Part shown: piece by piece, positions 8,523 to 16,770 of the stretch | Layout: every line of letters begins with the position of its first letter | Numbering within the stretch: position 1 is the stretch's first letter | Origin: Microbacterium stercoris | GTDB taxonomy: Bacteria; Actinomycetota; Actinomycetes; Actinomycetales; Microbacteriaceae | Assembly: GCF_017592545.1 (NCBI RefSeq) | Contig: NZ_JAGFOA010000004.1 | Span: 310,001-374,000 of the forward strand | Direction: 5' to 3' | DNA: 64,000 nt | Made by a program: the position numbers and the translations under genes | The notes under the pieces: model-generated | Databases searched by the model: none | What the model saw: the letters and a program-made list of their open reading frames with translations, nothing else | Told to the model about the DNA's origin: nothing

Positions 8523-9086
8523 TCACATCTCCGAGATCGCCGCGACCGCCGCCATCACCGCGCGCCGGTGCTGGGCGACCCGCTCCGGGGAAGTGGGATC
8601 TGAACCGTCGGCGCGGAGCAGCCCGAGGGGTGTGAGTGTCCACGCCTGGGCGATCGCGTAGATGATCACGAGCAAGTCGACCGCGGTCACCGTACCGTCG
8701 TGCCCCGAGTTGACCGTGGCAGTCTTGCTCAGATACGCCTCAAGCGGCTCGGCGGCTACGTCGGGACGTTCGAGCTGCGCCCACATGCTCACCCGTAACG
8801 CGGTCGGATCCGCCTGGTGATAGTCGAAGAGTCGACCCGCCCATTGCGCCAGGGCCTCGGGTTCCGGCGGCACCTCGGACGCCATCCGCTCGACGACGAC
8901 TCGCACGGCTGAATCGAAGAGGCCGGCCTTGCTGCCGAAGTACGCGTAGATCATCCGCACGTTCGTGCCAGCGCGCTGGGCGATGCGCTCCACGCGTGCG
9001 CCGGCGTGTCCAACGGCTGCGAACTCCGCAAGGGCGGCGTCCAGGATCCGCGCTTGCGTCGCGTCCGCGTCACGCACGGGCGTCAT
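8523..9086 (-). CDS. TetR family transcriptional regulator
   Basis: A 187-aa repressor-type protein. The N-terminal helix-turn-helix is ARILDAALAEFAAVGHAGARVERIAQRAGTN followed by the recognition helix and MIYAYFGSKAGLFDSAV, the TetR signature, at about residues 13-58. The C-terminal ~125 residues form the variable ligand-binding domain (ACYLIC-like LF..YHQADPTALRVSMW). It is divergent from the deazaflavin oxidoreductase/SDR pair and shares with it an 87-bp promoter region carrying a quasi-palindrome, so autoregulation and control of that pair are likely. The inducer is unknown. Confidence 0.92.
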   Translation of the reverse strand: MTPVRDADATQARILDAALAEFAAVGHAGARVERIAQRAGTNVRMIYAYFGSKAGLFDSAVRVVVERMASEVPPEPEALAQWAGRLFDYHQADPTALRVSMWAQLERPDVAAEPLEAYLSKTATVNSGHDGTVTAVDLLVIIYAIAQAWTLTPLGLLRADGSDPTSPERVAQHRRAVMAAVAAISEM

Positions 9087-9108
9087 GTCGGCTCCTTCGC
9101 TGCGGCGG

Positions 9109-9151
9109 TTGACCTTTCCGATCGCCCGGCCTATCTTAGCGGTAAATAACC
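9109..9151 (+). promoter_or_regulatory. SigA-type promoter with TetR operator candidate
   Basis: TTGACC (9109-9114) and TATCTT (9132-9137) are separated by exactly 17 bp and point toward the oxidoreductase/SDR genes. The quasi-palindrome GGTAAATAACC (9141-9151) sits on the expected transcription start, and CACTTACTTAC continues just after it with GTAA/TTAC half-sites. Placement between a tetR gene and its divergent partners is the standard arrangement for a TetR operator. Confidence 0.65.
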
Positions 9152-9173
9152 ACTTACTTACAGGAGGTGACGC

Positions 9174-9596
9174 GTGAGATCCGACATCTCTCGTGCGCTC
9201 GCGATCACGCCGAACTCATCGGCGCGGGAGCGCACCGTCGATATCACCACCATCGGGGCGCGTACCGGCAGGCCGCGCCGGATCGAGATCTGGTTCTACC
9301 GCGTCGACGGCGAGATCTACCTGACGAGCACCCCCGCGCGTCGAAGCTGGTACGTGAATCTGCTGCATCACCCCCGGTTCACCTTCCACCTGAAGCACGG
9401 CGTGCGGGCCGATCTCGATGCACTCGCGACACCCGTCGACGACCAGGTGCGAGCTCACGTTTTCGCATCGGTCATCGACGATCTCAACCAGCCGAGCAAC
9501 CCCGCCGGCATTCCGCAGCCCGTCGAACCATTCGAGCGGTGGATGGCTGACAGCCCGCTCCTGCATGTCACGTTCCCCGAAGGGGGTGCCCGATGA
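9174..9596 (+). CDS. Nitroreductase/deazaflavin-dependent oxidoreductase family protein
   Basis: A 140-aa split-barrel protein of the family that includes the F420-dependent Ddn. The start shows TVDITTIGARTGRPRRIEIWFYRVDGEIYLTS, the family's first strands with the conserved TxGxxTGxPR/I motif, and then SWYVNLLHHPRFTFHLK. GTG at 9174 follows a very strong AGGAGGTGA ribosome-binding site. It overlaps the SDR gene (ATGA), so both are likely made together and controlled by the divergent TetR protein. Cofactor choice (F420 or flavin) cannot be settled here. Confidence 0.88.
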   Translation: MRSDISRALAITPNSSARERTVDITTIGARTGRPRRIEIWFYRVDGEIYLTSTPARRSWYVNLLHHPRFTFHLKHGVRADLDALATPVDDQVRAHVFASVIDDLNQPSNPAGIPQPVEPFERWMADSPLLHVTFPEGGAR

Positions 9597-10354
9597 TGAC
9601 CGCTTTACCCATCGCTCTGGTGACCGGGGCCAACCGCGGGCTCGGTCAGAGCATCGCCCTCGCACTCGCCCGCAGTGGGCACCGAGTCGTCGCCGGCCAT
9701 CGACCCGGGAGCGACATCTCCGAGACGCTGAGCTCCATCGCCGATATGGGTGGTGAAGCGGAGGCGATCGCGATCGACCTCGCCGATGTCGCCGGCATCC
9801 GGAGCGCAGCCGCCTCGCTGGACGGGCTGCTCGCCCAGCGCTGGAGCAGCTCTCATCTCGACGTCCTCGTCAACAACGCCGGCGTCGGCGTCTTCGGCGG
9901 CGTCGAGGCCGTTTCGGCCGAGGACTTCGACGTGCAGCTCGACACCAACCTGCGTGGCACGTTCTTCCTGATCCAGGCGCTGCTGCCGCTCCTCGATGGC
10001 GGCGGTCACGTCATCAACGTCTCCACGTCGCTCACGCGCCATGTGAGTCCGGAGACCGCGCTGTACGCAGCGTCCAAGGCCGCGGTCGAGGCCCTCTCGC
10101 GCACTCTCGCGGGGGAGCTGGGGCCGCGGGGAATCCGCGTGAACACCCTCGCGCCCGGCCCTGCTGCGACGGACTTCAACGGCGGGGCGATGCGCGACAG
10201 CGGCGACATGCGAGCCTGGATCGCCGAGCGCACAGCGCTCGGCCGCGTCGCCGACCCCGCCGACATCGCAGACGCCGTCGCCGCTCTGGCATCTCGGCAC
10301 ATGCGCTGGGTCACCGGTGAGCGGATCGAGGTGTCGGGCGGCGCATTCCTCTGA
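9593..10354 (+). CDS. SDR family oxidoreductase
   Basis: A 253-aa classical short-chain dehydrogenase. The Rossmann cofactor site is VTGANRGLGQSIA (near residue 10), the structural motif is NNAGVG, and the catalytic set is the Ser of NVSTSLTR plus YAASKAA. The C-terminal part has the RVNTLAPGPAATDF loop and a typical VTGERIEVSGG end. The start overlaps the previous stop; ATG at 9593 and ATG at 9596 are both possible. NADP preference is plausible from the NRG loop. The substrate is unknown; co-regulation with the deazaflavin enzyme suggests a small detoxification unit. Confidence 0.92.
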   Translation: MMTALPIALVTGANRGLGQSIALALARSGHRVVAGHRPGSDISETLSSIADMGGEAEAIAIDLADVAGIRSAAASLDGLLAQRWSSSHLDVLVNNAGVGVFGGVEAVSAEDFDVQLDTNLRGTFFLIQALLPLLDGGGHVINVSTSLTRHVSPETALYAASKAAVEALSRTLAGELGPRGIRVNTLAPGPAATDFNGGAMRDSGDMRAWIAERTALGRVADPADIADAVAALASRHMRWVTGERIEVSGGAFL

Positions 10355-10455
10355 GGCCGACCGGGCATGCGGACGTCCGACATCATCCTCGCGGCGGATG
10401 GTGCATGGATCCTCCGGCCGACGACGCACGCCGACCAACTCCGGACGATGGATCC

Positions 10456-10902
10456 ATGAGATCCACACGCGCGCTCCGCTTGTCCGTCGCGGCCCTGACG
10501 GCCGCCTTCCTTGTCCCGTCACTGGCCGCATGTGCGGCGGTCGGGGATGCGCTGCAGCGCGAAGCCACACATGAGTTCGCCTCGCGAGACGAGCTTGCCC
10601 ACGAGTGGAGTCGGGAGGCGCCGTGGGTTCCCGCCGACGCCGAGACGATTCGCATTCGGGAGTCCCTCGGCGGCGAGCCGGCGTCGCTCGCGCTGGTCAG
10701 CGCGAGCGACCTCGACCCCGAGACGTGCGCGGACGTCGAGCGGAGGTCCGCGCCCACGCTGGCGGTGGAGAAGACCCCCGACGTCTACAAGATCGATCGT
10801 GTCTTCGTCTGCGGCAAATGGGCGGTCGTCCCGACGGAGGACGGCTGGTACGGCTGGACGCCGGTTCACCCGGACGAGCGCGCAGCGTCTCCGACGCGCT
10901 GA
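10456..10902 (+). CDS. Putative lipoprotein
   Basis: A 148-aa secreted protein. From ATG 10456 the N-terminus is basic (MRSTRALR), then hydrophobic, and ends with the lipobox LAAC at about residues 20-23, predicting lipidation and anchoring outside the membrane. The mature part has two further Cys (DPETCADV and VFVCGKW), which could form one disulfide, and a Trp/Tyr-rich end. An upstream in-frame ATG at 10405 would put 17 polar residues before the signal peptide and is rejected. No family is recognised. Confidence 0.8.
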   Translation: MRSTRALRLSVAALTAAFLVPSLAACAAVGDALQREATHEFASRDELAHEWSREAPWVPADAETIRIRESLGGEPASLALVSASDLDPETCADVERRSAPTLAVEKTPDVYKIDRVFVCGKWAVVPTEDGWYGWTPVHPDERAASPTR

Positions 10903-10955
10903 TTCGCGACAGCAGCCCGCATCCGGCGTCCCGCCACGCGACATAGGCTGTTCGG

Positions 10956-11384
10956 ATGAGGCTGTGGTCGCTGCATCCGTCGCTGCTGGATCGACAGGGC
11001 CTCACGGCGGCATGGCGCGAGGCCCTGTTGGCGCAGGCGGTGCTCCTCGGGCGCACCAAGGGCTACACGCGGCACCCGCAGCTGGAGCGATTCCGGGAAC
11101 ACGAGAGCCCCGAGCAGCTGATCGCGGTATATCTCGAGGCCATCGCCGACGATGCCGCGCGCCGCGGGTACACGTTCGACCGGTCGCGGATCGTCGAGTC
11201 GCCGGAACCCGGATGGCTCCTCCCGGTGACGGCGGGACAGGTCGCGTTCGAGTGGGCGCATCTGCTGCGCAAGCTCGAGGCGCGCTCGCCCGCGGTGCAC
11301 CTGCTCGTCGCCCCGGGCGGCCCCGCGCTTCATCCCCTGTTCCGAGAGGTGCCCGGCGACATCGAGTCGTGGGAGCGTGGCTGA
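10956..11384 (+). CDS. Pyrimidine dimer DNA glycosylase/endonuclease V family protein
   Basis: A 142-aa protein matching the Pyr_excise family, whose T4 member excises UV-induced pyrimidine dimers. The family start MRLWSLHPSLLDRQGLTAAWREALLAQ and the block GYTRHPQLERF are clear. The usual helical region with a short YLEAIADDAARRGY segment follows. In actinobacteria this family usually stands alone, as here. DNA glycosylase activity is inferred from the family; these chromosomal homologues are largely untested. Confidence 0.87.
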   Translation: MRLWSLHPSLLDRQGLTAAWREALLAQAVLLGRTKGYTRHPQLERFREHESPEQLIAVYLEAIADDAARRGYTFDRSRIVESPEPGWLLPVTAGQVAFEWAHLLRKLEARSPAVHLLVAPGGPALHPLFREVPGDIESWERG

Positions 11385-11475
11385 CGCCTTCCCGCATGGG
11401 GATTTCTGCCCATCCGGGGGAGTGGGGCGCGCGATAGCGTCTGGTCGGGGTTGGGAAAGCGCATTCCGGACCGTC

Positions 11476-11487
11476 TGAAACGTTTCG
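11476..11487 (+). promoter_or_regulatory. LacI-family operator upstream of the PL11 lyase
   Basis: TGAAACGTTTCG is a near-perfect palindrome with the central CG typical of LacI/GalR regulators. It lies 47 nt before the start of the rhamnogalacturonan lyase gene, so substrate-induced derepression is likely. No lacI-type gene is present in the window, so the regulator must be encoded elsewhere. Confidence 0.7.
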
Positions 11488-11534
11488 ATGGCGAAGCGTG
11501 CGACAGGCTTCCGGCCAGAGAAGAGGGTTCGACG

Positions 11535-14057
11535 ATGAATCTCAGCAGACCTTGGATCCGAGCGGTCGTGGCGTCGTGCGCCACAGCGTGCCTCGTCGCC
11601 GGAGGGAGTGCCGCCTTCGCGGCGCCGCCTCACGCCGGTCCGTTCGCAGGCGACGTGCCACCCGAGGGGGTGCCGCAGCTCGAGCAGATGGATCGTGGCC
11701 TCGTGGCGTTGAGCGGCCCCGACGGTGTCTCCCTGAGCTGGCGCCTGCTCGGCTCGGAGGCTCACGGCTCCACCGCAACCGGCATCACCGGCCCCGACTT
11801 CGTCGTCTCCCGTGACGGCGTCGAGATCGCGACGGTGAGCACCACGACCGACTTCCTCGACGCCTCGGGCACGTCCGACTCGCGCTACACGGTCACCCCC
11901 GTCGTGAACGGCATCGCGGGTGCCGCGAGTGACGCAATCACCCCGGTCGAAGGCGATCACCTCTCCGTGCCGCTGCAGAAGCCCGCCGACGGCGTCACTC
12001 CGAAGGGGGAGGCGTACACGTACTCCGCCAACGACACCAGCCCCGCGGACGTCGACGGGGACGGCGACTACGAGCTCGTGGTGAAGTGGGATCCGTCGAA
12101 CTCGAAAGACGTCTCCCAGGTCGGCTACACCGGGGAGGTCTTCCTCGACACCTACGAGCTCGACGGCACGCTGCTCAACCGCATCTCGCTGGGCCGGAAC
12201 ATCCGCGCAGGCGCCCACTACTCGGAGCCCCTTGCCTACGACTTCGACGGCGACGGGCGCAGCGAGATCCTGGTGAAGACCGCACCGGGCACGAAGTCGA
12301 CGACCTTCGGTGCCGATGGATCCGTGGCTGACGAAGCGTTCGTGACCCTTCCGGCGGCCGACGTGGCGGAAGGCGTCACGCACGATGATGACTATCGACT
12401 GAGCAACGCCGACTACCGCGCGCATCTCGTCCAGATGTTCATGGGCTGGTCGGAGCGCACCGAGGTCGTATCGGGACAGTGGCCCGCCACCCTCGAAGAG
12501 GCGTGGGGGGCGCCCGTGACCCACGAGTACCCCCTCAGCGAGGCGGATGCGGAAGAACTCGTGAGCTACTTCTTCGACGTCTACGCGCCGAGCCGCAGCG
12601 CACGCAACGTGCTGTCGAACTTCGAGGGCTTCATCCTCGACGGACCGGAGTACCTGACGGTCTTCGACGGCCTCACCGGCAAGGAGCTCGAGACGATTCC
12701 CTACCACCCGGGCCGAGGCGACGACGGGCTGCTCTGGGGCGACTACGCGATGGCGCGCATCGAGCCGGGCAACCGCGTCGACAGGTTCCTCGCGGGCGTT
12801 GCCTATCTGGATGGCGACAAGCCGTCGGCGATCCTGGGCCGCGGGTACTACACGCGCACCACGATCGCCGCCGTCGACTGGGACGGCGAGTATCTCACCG
12901 AGCGCTGGTTCGTCGACAGCGGCCACGCGCCGATGACCAACCCGTTCAACGACGGTCCTCACGGACGAGATGGCGCGGATCCGGTCTTCGGCTCGATCAC
13001 CACGCAGGGCTTCCATTCGCTCAGCGCGGCGGATGTCGACGACGACGGCCGGCACGAGGTGGTCTACGGCTCTGCCACGATCGACGATGACGGATCGCTG
13101 CTCTACAGTTCGACGGACGTGATGCCTCCGCAGAGTGCTGCGCCCGGCACGACCGCTCGCCTCGGACATGGCGACGCGATGCACGTGACCGATATCGACC
13201 CGAACCGTCCGGGGCTCGAGATCTTCACGGTGCACGAGGGCGCAGCGTCGGCTCCTTACGGCTACGCGCTCCGCGACGCCGCCACTGGCGACGTGATCTA
13301 CGGCGACTACACCGGGAAGGACACCGGACGCGGCATGATCGGCGATGTCGATCCGAACACACCGGGGCTGGAGACGTGGGCGACGCGCCTGCGCGCGGCC
13401 GACGGCACTGAGCTCGGAGCATCGACCCTCGGAACGAACCAGTCGATCCGCTGGGCCGGAGACCTCACCACTCAGATCGTCGACGGCGCGGGCGACAAGG
13501 ATGTCACCGTGAGTGACCTCGTGCACGGTCGGATGCTCACGGCCACGGGGACGCGCAGCAACAACGGCACGAAGGGGAACCCCTCACTCGTCGCGGACAT
13601 CCTCGGCGACTGGCGCGAGGAGCTTGTGGTGCGCACGGCCGACTCATCGGCGCTGAACATCTACGTGTCGACGGATCCGTCGCAGCACAAGCTGCCGACG
13701 CTGATGCACGACGTGCAGTACCGCGCAGAGACCGCTCGCCAGCAGACGACCTACAACCAGCCGGCCTACACGGGGTTCTATCTCGCCTCCGACACCGACT
13801 TCGCGAAGGTGCCGCTGCTGACCGTCGAGACCACGCCGCGCGCACCGCAGTTCCGCGACCGTCCCGGCTCAGCGAAGGACGAGGTGAAGGTCTTCGCCAC
13901 CCCGGGCATCGCGTGGTACGTGAACGGTGAGCGCGTCACGGCGCCGAACGGAACCGTCGCCATCCGCGACGAGGCTGAGGTGGTGGCCGTGCCGACCGCC
14001 TGGTACCGGATCGCCGACGGCGCGCAGACGCGCTGGACCGAATCCGTCACCGGCTGA
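11535..14057 (+). CDS. Secreted rhamnogalacturonan lyase (PL11 family)
   Basis: An 840-aa exported polysaccharide lyase expected to cleave rhamnogalacturonan I of plant pectin by beta-elimination. Residues 1-30 are a Sec signal peptide with an AFA-AP cleavage site. The catalytic domain is an eight-bladed propeller with many calcium-binding DxDxDG loops (for example DVDGDGDYE, DFDGDGRSE, DVDDDGRHE). The PL11 landmarks GEAYTYSANDTSPADVD and LVVKWDPSNSKD are present. A short C-terminal module of about 70 residues follows. The 11451 frame start precedes the operator and is rejected. A LacI-type site upstream suggests induction by a pectin-derived sugar. Confidence 0.9.
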   Translation: MNLSRPWIRAVVASCATACLVAGGSAAFAAPPHAGPFAGDVPPEGVPQLEQMDRGLVALSGPDGVSLSWRLLGSEAHGSTATGITGPDFVVSRDGVEIATVSTTTDFLDASGTSDSRYTVTPVVNGIAGAASDAITPVEGDHLSVPLQKPADGVTPKGEAYTYSANDTSPADVDGDGDYELVVKWDPSNSKDVSQVGYTGEVFLDTYELDGTLLNRISLGRNIRAGAHYSEPLAYDFDGDGRSEILVKTAPGTKSTTFGADGSVADEAFVTLPAADVAEGVTHDDDYRLSNADYRAHLVQMFMGWSERTEVVSGQWPATLEEAWGAPVTHEYPLSEADAEELVSYFFDVYAPSRSARNVLSNFEGFILDGPEYLTVFDGLTGKELETIPYHPGRGDDGLLWGDYAMARIEPGNRVDRFLAGVAYLDGDKPSAILGRGYYTRTTIAAVDWDGEYLTERWFVDSGHAPMTNPFNDGPHGRDGADPVFGSITTQGFHSLSAADVDDDGRHEVVYGSATIDDDGSLLYSSTDVMPPQSAAPGTTARLGHGDAMHVTDIDPNRPGLEIFTVHEGAASAPYGYALRDAATGDVIYGDYTGKDTGRGMIGDVDPNTPGLETWATRLRAADGTELGASTLGTNQSIRWAGDLTTQIVDGAGDKDVTVSDLVHGRMLTATGTRSNNGTKGNPSLVADILGDWREELVVRTADSSALNIYVSTDPSQHKLPTLMHDVQYRAETARQQTTYNQPAYTGFYLASDTDFAKVPLLTVETTPRAPQFRDRPGSAKDEVKVFATPGIAWYVNGERVTAPNGTVAIRDEAEVVAVPTAWYRIADGAQTRWTESVTG

Positions 14058-14073
14058 GGCACGCCGATGCGGG

Positions 14074-14108
14074 CCGCCCCGGTCTCCGCTCACGCGGAAC
14101 CGGGGCGG
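14074..14108. terminator. Two-tier hairpin between convergent lyase and lipoprotein genes
   Basis: Outer stem CCGCCCCGGT / ACCGGGGCGG encloses an inner stem TCCGC / GCGGA with loop TCAC. It sits 16 nt after the PL11 stop and 25 nt before the end of the convergent lipoprotein gene, so it can serve both strands. There is no long T-run. Confidence 0.6.
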
Positions 14109-14133
14109 TTCCCTGTGAGCGATGGGGCGAGGC

Positions 14134-14679
14134 TCAGCGCGCGGCGCCCTTGAGGGACCCGGTCAGCGGCTTCGAGTCGCCGTTCTCGTCAGGCTCGTAG
14201 ACCACGCACTGCACGAGACGGTCGGCGATCGACTTATCCGTCCACCCCGCCTCGGTCGGGGTGAGGGTGAAGAATCCCAGCGTCGAGTCCTCGTAGGCGA
14301 TGCCGGCGAATCCCTCGAACGCGGAATAGCACCCCTCTTCGGCCTGCTTGCTCAGCTCGTCGTCGCCCGGCCAGTCGCCATCGGGGAGTGCGAACTCGTG
14401 GTAGATCTCCTCGGTGTGCTCCTCGTCGCAGGGCACCACCGCGGCGGCGGTGAGCTCCCCGTCCTCGCCGAGGTTCAGGCAGTCGCCGACCGCGAGCTCG
14501 AACACGTCGACGTCCCCGCCCTCTTTGACCTGGCCGGTCTCCTCATCGCGATCCGGGGCCCCGCCGCCGAGCAGATCCGAGATGGCCGCGCACCCGCCGA
14601 GGCCCAGCGTGAGCGCGATGGCTCCCGCGGTGACCGCAAGGCGAAGAGACGTGGTGCGAGCTCTGCTGATGGGCTCCAT
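14134..14679 (-). CDS. Lipoprotein with septum-formation domain
   Basis: A 181-aa lipoprotein: basic start, hydrophobic core and lipobox LGLGGCAA with the lipid Cys near residue 30, then an acidic linker. The mature domain matches the actinobacterial Septum_form family: FELAVGDCLNL, VPCDEEHTEEIYHEF, EEGCYSAFEGFAG and a late LVQCVVY, four Cys that can pair into two disulfides. The family name comes from weak links to cell division, and the molecular role is unknown. It lies upstream of no obvious operon partner and converges with the PL11 lyase. Confidence 0.83.
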   Translation of the reverse strand: MEPISRARTTSLRLAVTAGAIALTLGLGGCAAISDLLGGGAPDRDEETGQVKEGGDVDVFELAVGDCLNLGEDGELTAAAVVPCDEEHTEEIYHEFALPDGDWPGDDELSKQAEEGCYSAFEGFAGIAYEDSTLGFFTLTPTEAGWTDKSIADRLVQCVVYEPDENGDSKPLTGSLKGAAR

Positions 14680-14771
14680 GGCTGTGGCTCCTGATCCGGT
14701 CCGGCGGGGGAGGAAAGCGGATGAGCCCCCTCGCGCTCACAGTATCGAGAGTCGGGCGCGCGGGGGAGGGC

Positions 14772-15338
14772 TCAGCCCTCGAGATCGTCGACGCCCGGCA
14801 TCCAGGAGTTGCCCGGCTTGCCCCACCCGCGCTTGCGCGCGATCTTCGCGACGAGCTTCGCGTCGGATCCGGTGAGGCGGTCGGTGTACAGCACGCCGTC
14901 GAGGTGGTCGAACTCGTGCTGCATGATGCGGGCACGCCAGCCGTCGACCTCGATGCGCACCGGGTTCCCCTCGAGATCGATGCCCGTGACGAGCACCTTC
15001 TCGGAACGACGCAGTGCGAAGCGCTCTCCGGGGAAGGAGAGGCACCCCTCGGACTCCTCATCCTCGTCGGGATCACCCGGGATGAGCGGCGCCATCCAGA
15101 GCTCGGGGTTCAGGATCACACCGCGCCACGGCTGCCCCTCATCGTCCTCGTACGCGTACGTGTAGATGCGCAGCCCGACCCCCACCTGGGGTGCGGCCAA
15201 CCCCACCCCGGGAGCCGCGTCCATGGTCTCGTACATGTCTGCCACGAGCTGGCGGACCTCGTCCGTGATCTCCTCGACGGGCGAGGCGGGGGCGTGAAGG
15301 ACGGGATCGCCCATGATGCGGATCGGTCGTACGGCCAT
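14772..15338 (-). CDS. def: Peptide deformylase
   Basis: A 188-aa metalloenzyme that removes the formyl group from nascent N-terminal methionine. All three motifs are present: GVGLAAPQVG (about 44-53), EGCLSFPG with metal ligand Cys99, and QHEFDHLDG with H141, E142 and H145. An acidic insert (DEDEESEG) lies just before motif 2, as in many actinobacterial forms. It stands divergent from the DMT transporter; no fmt gene is adjacent. Confidence 0.96.
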   Translation of the reverse strand: MAVRPIRIMGDPVLHAPASPVEEITDEVRQLVADMYETMDAAPGVGLAAPQVGVGLRIYTYAYEDDEGQPWRGVILNPELWMAPLIPGDPDEDEESEGCLSFPGERFALRRSEKVLVTGIDLEGNPVRIEVDGWRARIMQHEFDHLDGVLYTDRLTGSDAKLVAKIARKRGWGKPGNSWMPGVDDLEG

Positions 15339-15379
15339 GCCTCAAGCGTAGTCGGGAGGGTGGCGGCTACTCTCAGAGG

Positions 15380-16528
15380 GTGCAGTGGGGGATGATTCAG
15401 CAGACGCTCCAGTCAAGCGTGTTCGACGGCGTGGACGATGTCGGCGAACAGCTGCTCGGTGCGTTCTACAACCCGGGCCTTCTGCTCGGCATCCCGCTGG
15501 CACTCGCGGGCGCCGTCTTCATGTCACTCGGCGCGCAGTATCAGAGCCAGGGCGTGCGCAAGGTCGAGAGCCTGTCGGGCGCGGGCGCCCAGAAAGGCCT
15601 AGGCCCCGGACAGCTCATGCGACTCCTGTCGCGGCCATCGTGGGTGATCGGCACGATCCTGCTCGCCGTGGCGATCATCTGCCAGCTCAGCGCACTTGCG
15701 GTCGCACCGCTGATCGTGGTCCAGCCGCTGGGGGCCGTCTCGCTTGTCATCACAACGCTGCTGAACGCGCAGATCTCCGGTCACACGCCGACGAAGAAGT
15801 CGCTCGGATCCATCGGTCTGTGCGTCGGCGGCATCTTCCTGTTCGTCATCGTGGCGGCGCTGTTCGCGGTCGAGAAGCCGATCACGCAGACCGAGCTCTA
15901 CACGGTGCTGGTGATCCTGCTGGTCGTCATCATCCTGCTCGTCGTCGCCTGGCTGATGCTGCGCCACCGCATGGGGGCCCTCTTCTACATCACGGCCGCG
16001 GGCGTTCTGTACGGCTTCGTCGCGACGCTCGCCAAGGTCGTCATCGGCCGGATCCAGCAGGGAGAGTTCTGGGACTGGCTGACGATCGTGTGCCTGGTGG
16101 CGCTGGTCGCGGCGGCCGCTGCTGGTGGCTACTTCGTCCAGACGGCCTACGCCTCCGGCCCGCCCGACCTCGTGATCGCGGGGCTGACGGTGATCGACCC
16201 GATCGTGGCTGTGCTGATCGGCGCCATCGTGCTGCGGGAGGCGGCCTACGTGCCGGTGTGGGCGCTGATCCTCTTCATCATCGCGGGAGCGTCGGCGGCG
16301 CTCGGCGTCTTCTTCCTGGCCCGGCACCACCCGCAAGTGGTGAGCGAGAGCCAGGAGCTCGGCATCGCCCGGGGACGCGATGAGGGCGTCGATCGCGCGG
16401 CGCGCGAGACGGGGGAGCCCCTCGCCCCGGGTGCCACGGCCCTCGATCAGCTGCGGAGGATGCGCGATCCGGACGACCTCCTCGACCGACGCAACCCGCC
16501 GGACGACACCTCGCCGTCCGATCGATGA
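15380..16528 (+). CDS. DMT/NIPA-like membrane transporter
   Basis: A 382-aa integral membrane protein with about nine hydrophobic helices. The first is LLLGIPLALAGAVFMSLGAQYQ, and the remainder are regularly spaced to residue ~320. A charged cytoplasmic tail rich in Arg/Asp (to TSPSDR) follows. The VQPLGAVSLVITTLLNA and ASGPPDLVIAGLTVIDPIVAVLIG segments resemble the drug/metabolite transporter superfamily and NIPA magnesium transporters. The start is GTG 15380 or ATG 15392; neither has a well-spaced ribosome-binding site. Substrate unknown. Confidence 0.8.
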   Translation: MQWGMIQQTLQSSVFDGVDDVGEQLLGAFYNPGLLLGIPLALAGAVFMSLGAQYQSQGVRKVESLSGAGAQKGLGPGQLMRLLSRPSWVIGTILLAVAIICQLSALAVAPLIVVQPLGAVSLVITTLLNAQISGHTPTKKSLGSIGLCVGGIFLFVIVAALFAVEKPITQTELYTVLVILLVVIILLVVAWLMLRHRMGALFYITAAGVLYGFVATLAKVVIGRIQQGEFWDWLTIVCLVALVAAAAAGGYFVQTAYASGPPDLVIAGLTVIDPIVAVLIGAIVLREAAYVPVWALILFIIAGASAALGVFFLARHHPQVVSESQELGIARGRDEGVDRAARETGEPLAPGATALDQLRRMRDPDDLLDRRNPPDDTSPSDR

Positions 16529-16555
16529 CCGAGCCGGGATAGGCTCGGAGATCGC

Positions 16556-16630
16556 GGGGCAGTGGCCAAGCTGGTTAAGGCAGTGAGCTCATAACTCAAC
16601 GATCCGCGGGTTCAAGTCCCGCCTGCCCCA
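16556..16630 (+). tRNA. tRNA with CAT anticodon (probably elongator Met)
   Basis: A 75-nt cloverleaf with acceptor stem GGGGCAG / CTGCCCC, anticodon loop CTCATAA, T-arm GCGGG-TTCAAGT-CCCGC and discriminator A; CCA is not encoded. CAT anticodons serve elongator Met, initiator Met or lysidine-modified Ile. The initiator is unlikely because the first pair is matched. Met versus Ile2 is not settled from sequence. The top of the anticodon stem has a G27-A43 mismatch. Confidence 0.92.
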
Positions 16631-16770
16631 CAGAATGACAGCAGCGTAATCACACGCTTGTGACCGAACGCATCCTCATGCGAAGATGCTCCCAGAACTG
16701 AACACACGTCAGCCGGATCACTGCCCGGTCAGGTCGGAGGGGAAGCCGCACCTGATGAAACGGAGAGATC

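Noticed and set aside
10866..13526. 886-aa open frame antisense to the PL11 lyase
   Set aside because: No domain, no ribosome-binding site, and composition rich in Arg/Val/Asp typical of antisense shadows of high-GC genes; it fully overlaps a convincing secreted lyase.
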